Origin: Neoceratodus forsteri
Lineage: Eukaryota; Chordata; Ceratodontiformes; Ceratodontidae
DNA length: 64,000 nt
Assembly (NCBI GenBank): GCA_016271365.2
Contig: CM057454.1
Span: 697,143,501-697,207,500 of the forward strand
Direction: 5' to 3'
Below the pieces are notes generated by a model. The model was not told the DNA's origin and made no database searches. It saw only the letters and a program-made list of their open reading frames with translations. Positions 63,967 through 64,000 of the stretch are shown piece after piece; position 1 is the first letter of the stretch; every line of letters starts with the position of its first letter. The position numbers and the translations under genes were made by a program.

Positions 63967-64000
63967 AGGCAAGGCAAGGCAAAGTTTATTTTTCAAGGCG
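63967..64000 (-). mobile_element. Start of a LINE 3' end with (GGCAA)n tail
   Basis: (GGCAA)3 at about 63968-63982 is followed by AGTTTATTTTTCAAGGCG. The arrangement of tandem tail then TTTATTT...GGCG matches the low-coordinate end of LINE-C. The element continues outside the window. Confidence 0.55.

Overview
The window looks like intergenic nuclear DNA from a vertebrate with a large, transposon-rich genome. CR1/L2/L1-Tx1 LINEs, Penelope, Harbinger and TTAA-target elements occur together, with CR1 tails ending in TCTATGTTTC repeats. That fits an amphibian such as a caecilian, or a similar large-genome tetrapod or lobe-fin, but the species is an inference with low confidence. I see no host protein-coding gene, rRNA or functional tRNA. 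Nearly every long reading frame belongs to a mobile element.

Layout. Bases 1-2.7 kb hold two CR1-type fragments (minus) around an L1-type ORF1 copy (plus). Bases 2.7-15.1 kb are one old CR1 element on the minus strand (here LINE-B), split by three later insertions: a 5 kb L2-like LINE on the plus strand (LINE-A, 3.18-8.21 kb), a block with two palindromic elements (9.4-10.8 kb), and a 1.7 kb Harbinger-like element with an ATT target duplication (11.36-13.05 kb). A second CR1 (LINE-F, plus) lies at 15.6-18.8 kb and an L1/Tx1-clade LINE (minus) at 19.5-22.1 kb.

Bases 22.9-34.6 kb look like one large PIF/Harbinger transposon. It has a HARBI1-type transposase with an intron on the plus strand and a Myb/SANT-like protein on the minus strand. 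A 3.5 kb non-autonomous LTR retrotransposon is nested in it, with 5-bp duplications and a tRNA-Leu-type primer site. Bases 34.6-42.5 kb are Penelope-like sequence in inverted arrangement. It is interrupted by a Harbinger-like element (ATA duplication) and by a well-preserved L2-like LINE on the minus strand (LINE-C). LINE-C carries a 2A-like NPGP motif and two tandem 5' monomers.

Bases 43.1-51.5 kb hold a MITE with a tRNA-type SINE inside it, another L2-like LINE (LINE-D, minus), a CA/GT-flanked palindrome, a second Harbinger-type element with a Myb-like gene, and a 1.5 kb palindrome. Bases 52.8-61.4 kb are a CR1 (LINE-E, plus). It is split by a 3.4 kb foldback element with TTAA target duplications and a tRNA-like sequence in each arm, and by a 0.5 kb insertion. 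The last 2.5 kb hold small palindromes and LINE 3' ends.

The parts do not form a host pathway. They are a stratigraphy of nested insertions whose order can be read from interrupted reading frames and target duplications. The most unusual item is the 3.4 kb TTAA foldback with paired tRNA-like modules.
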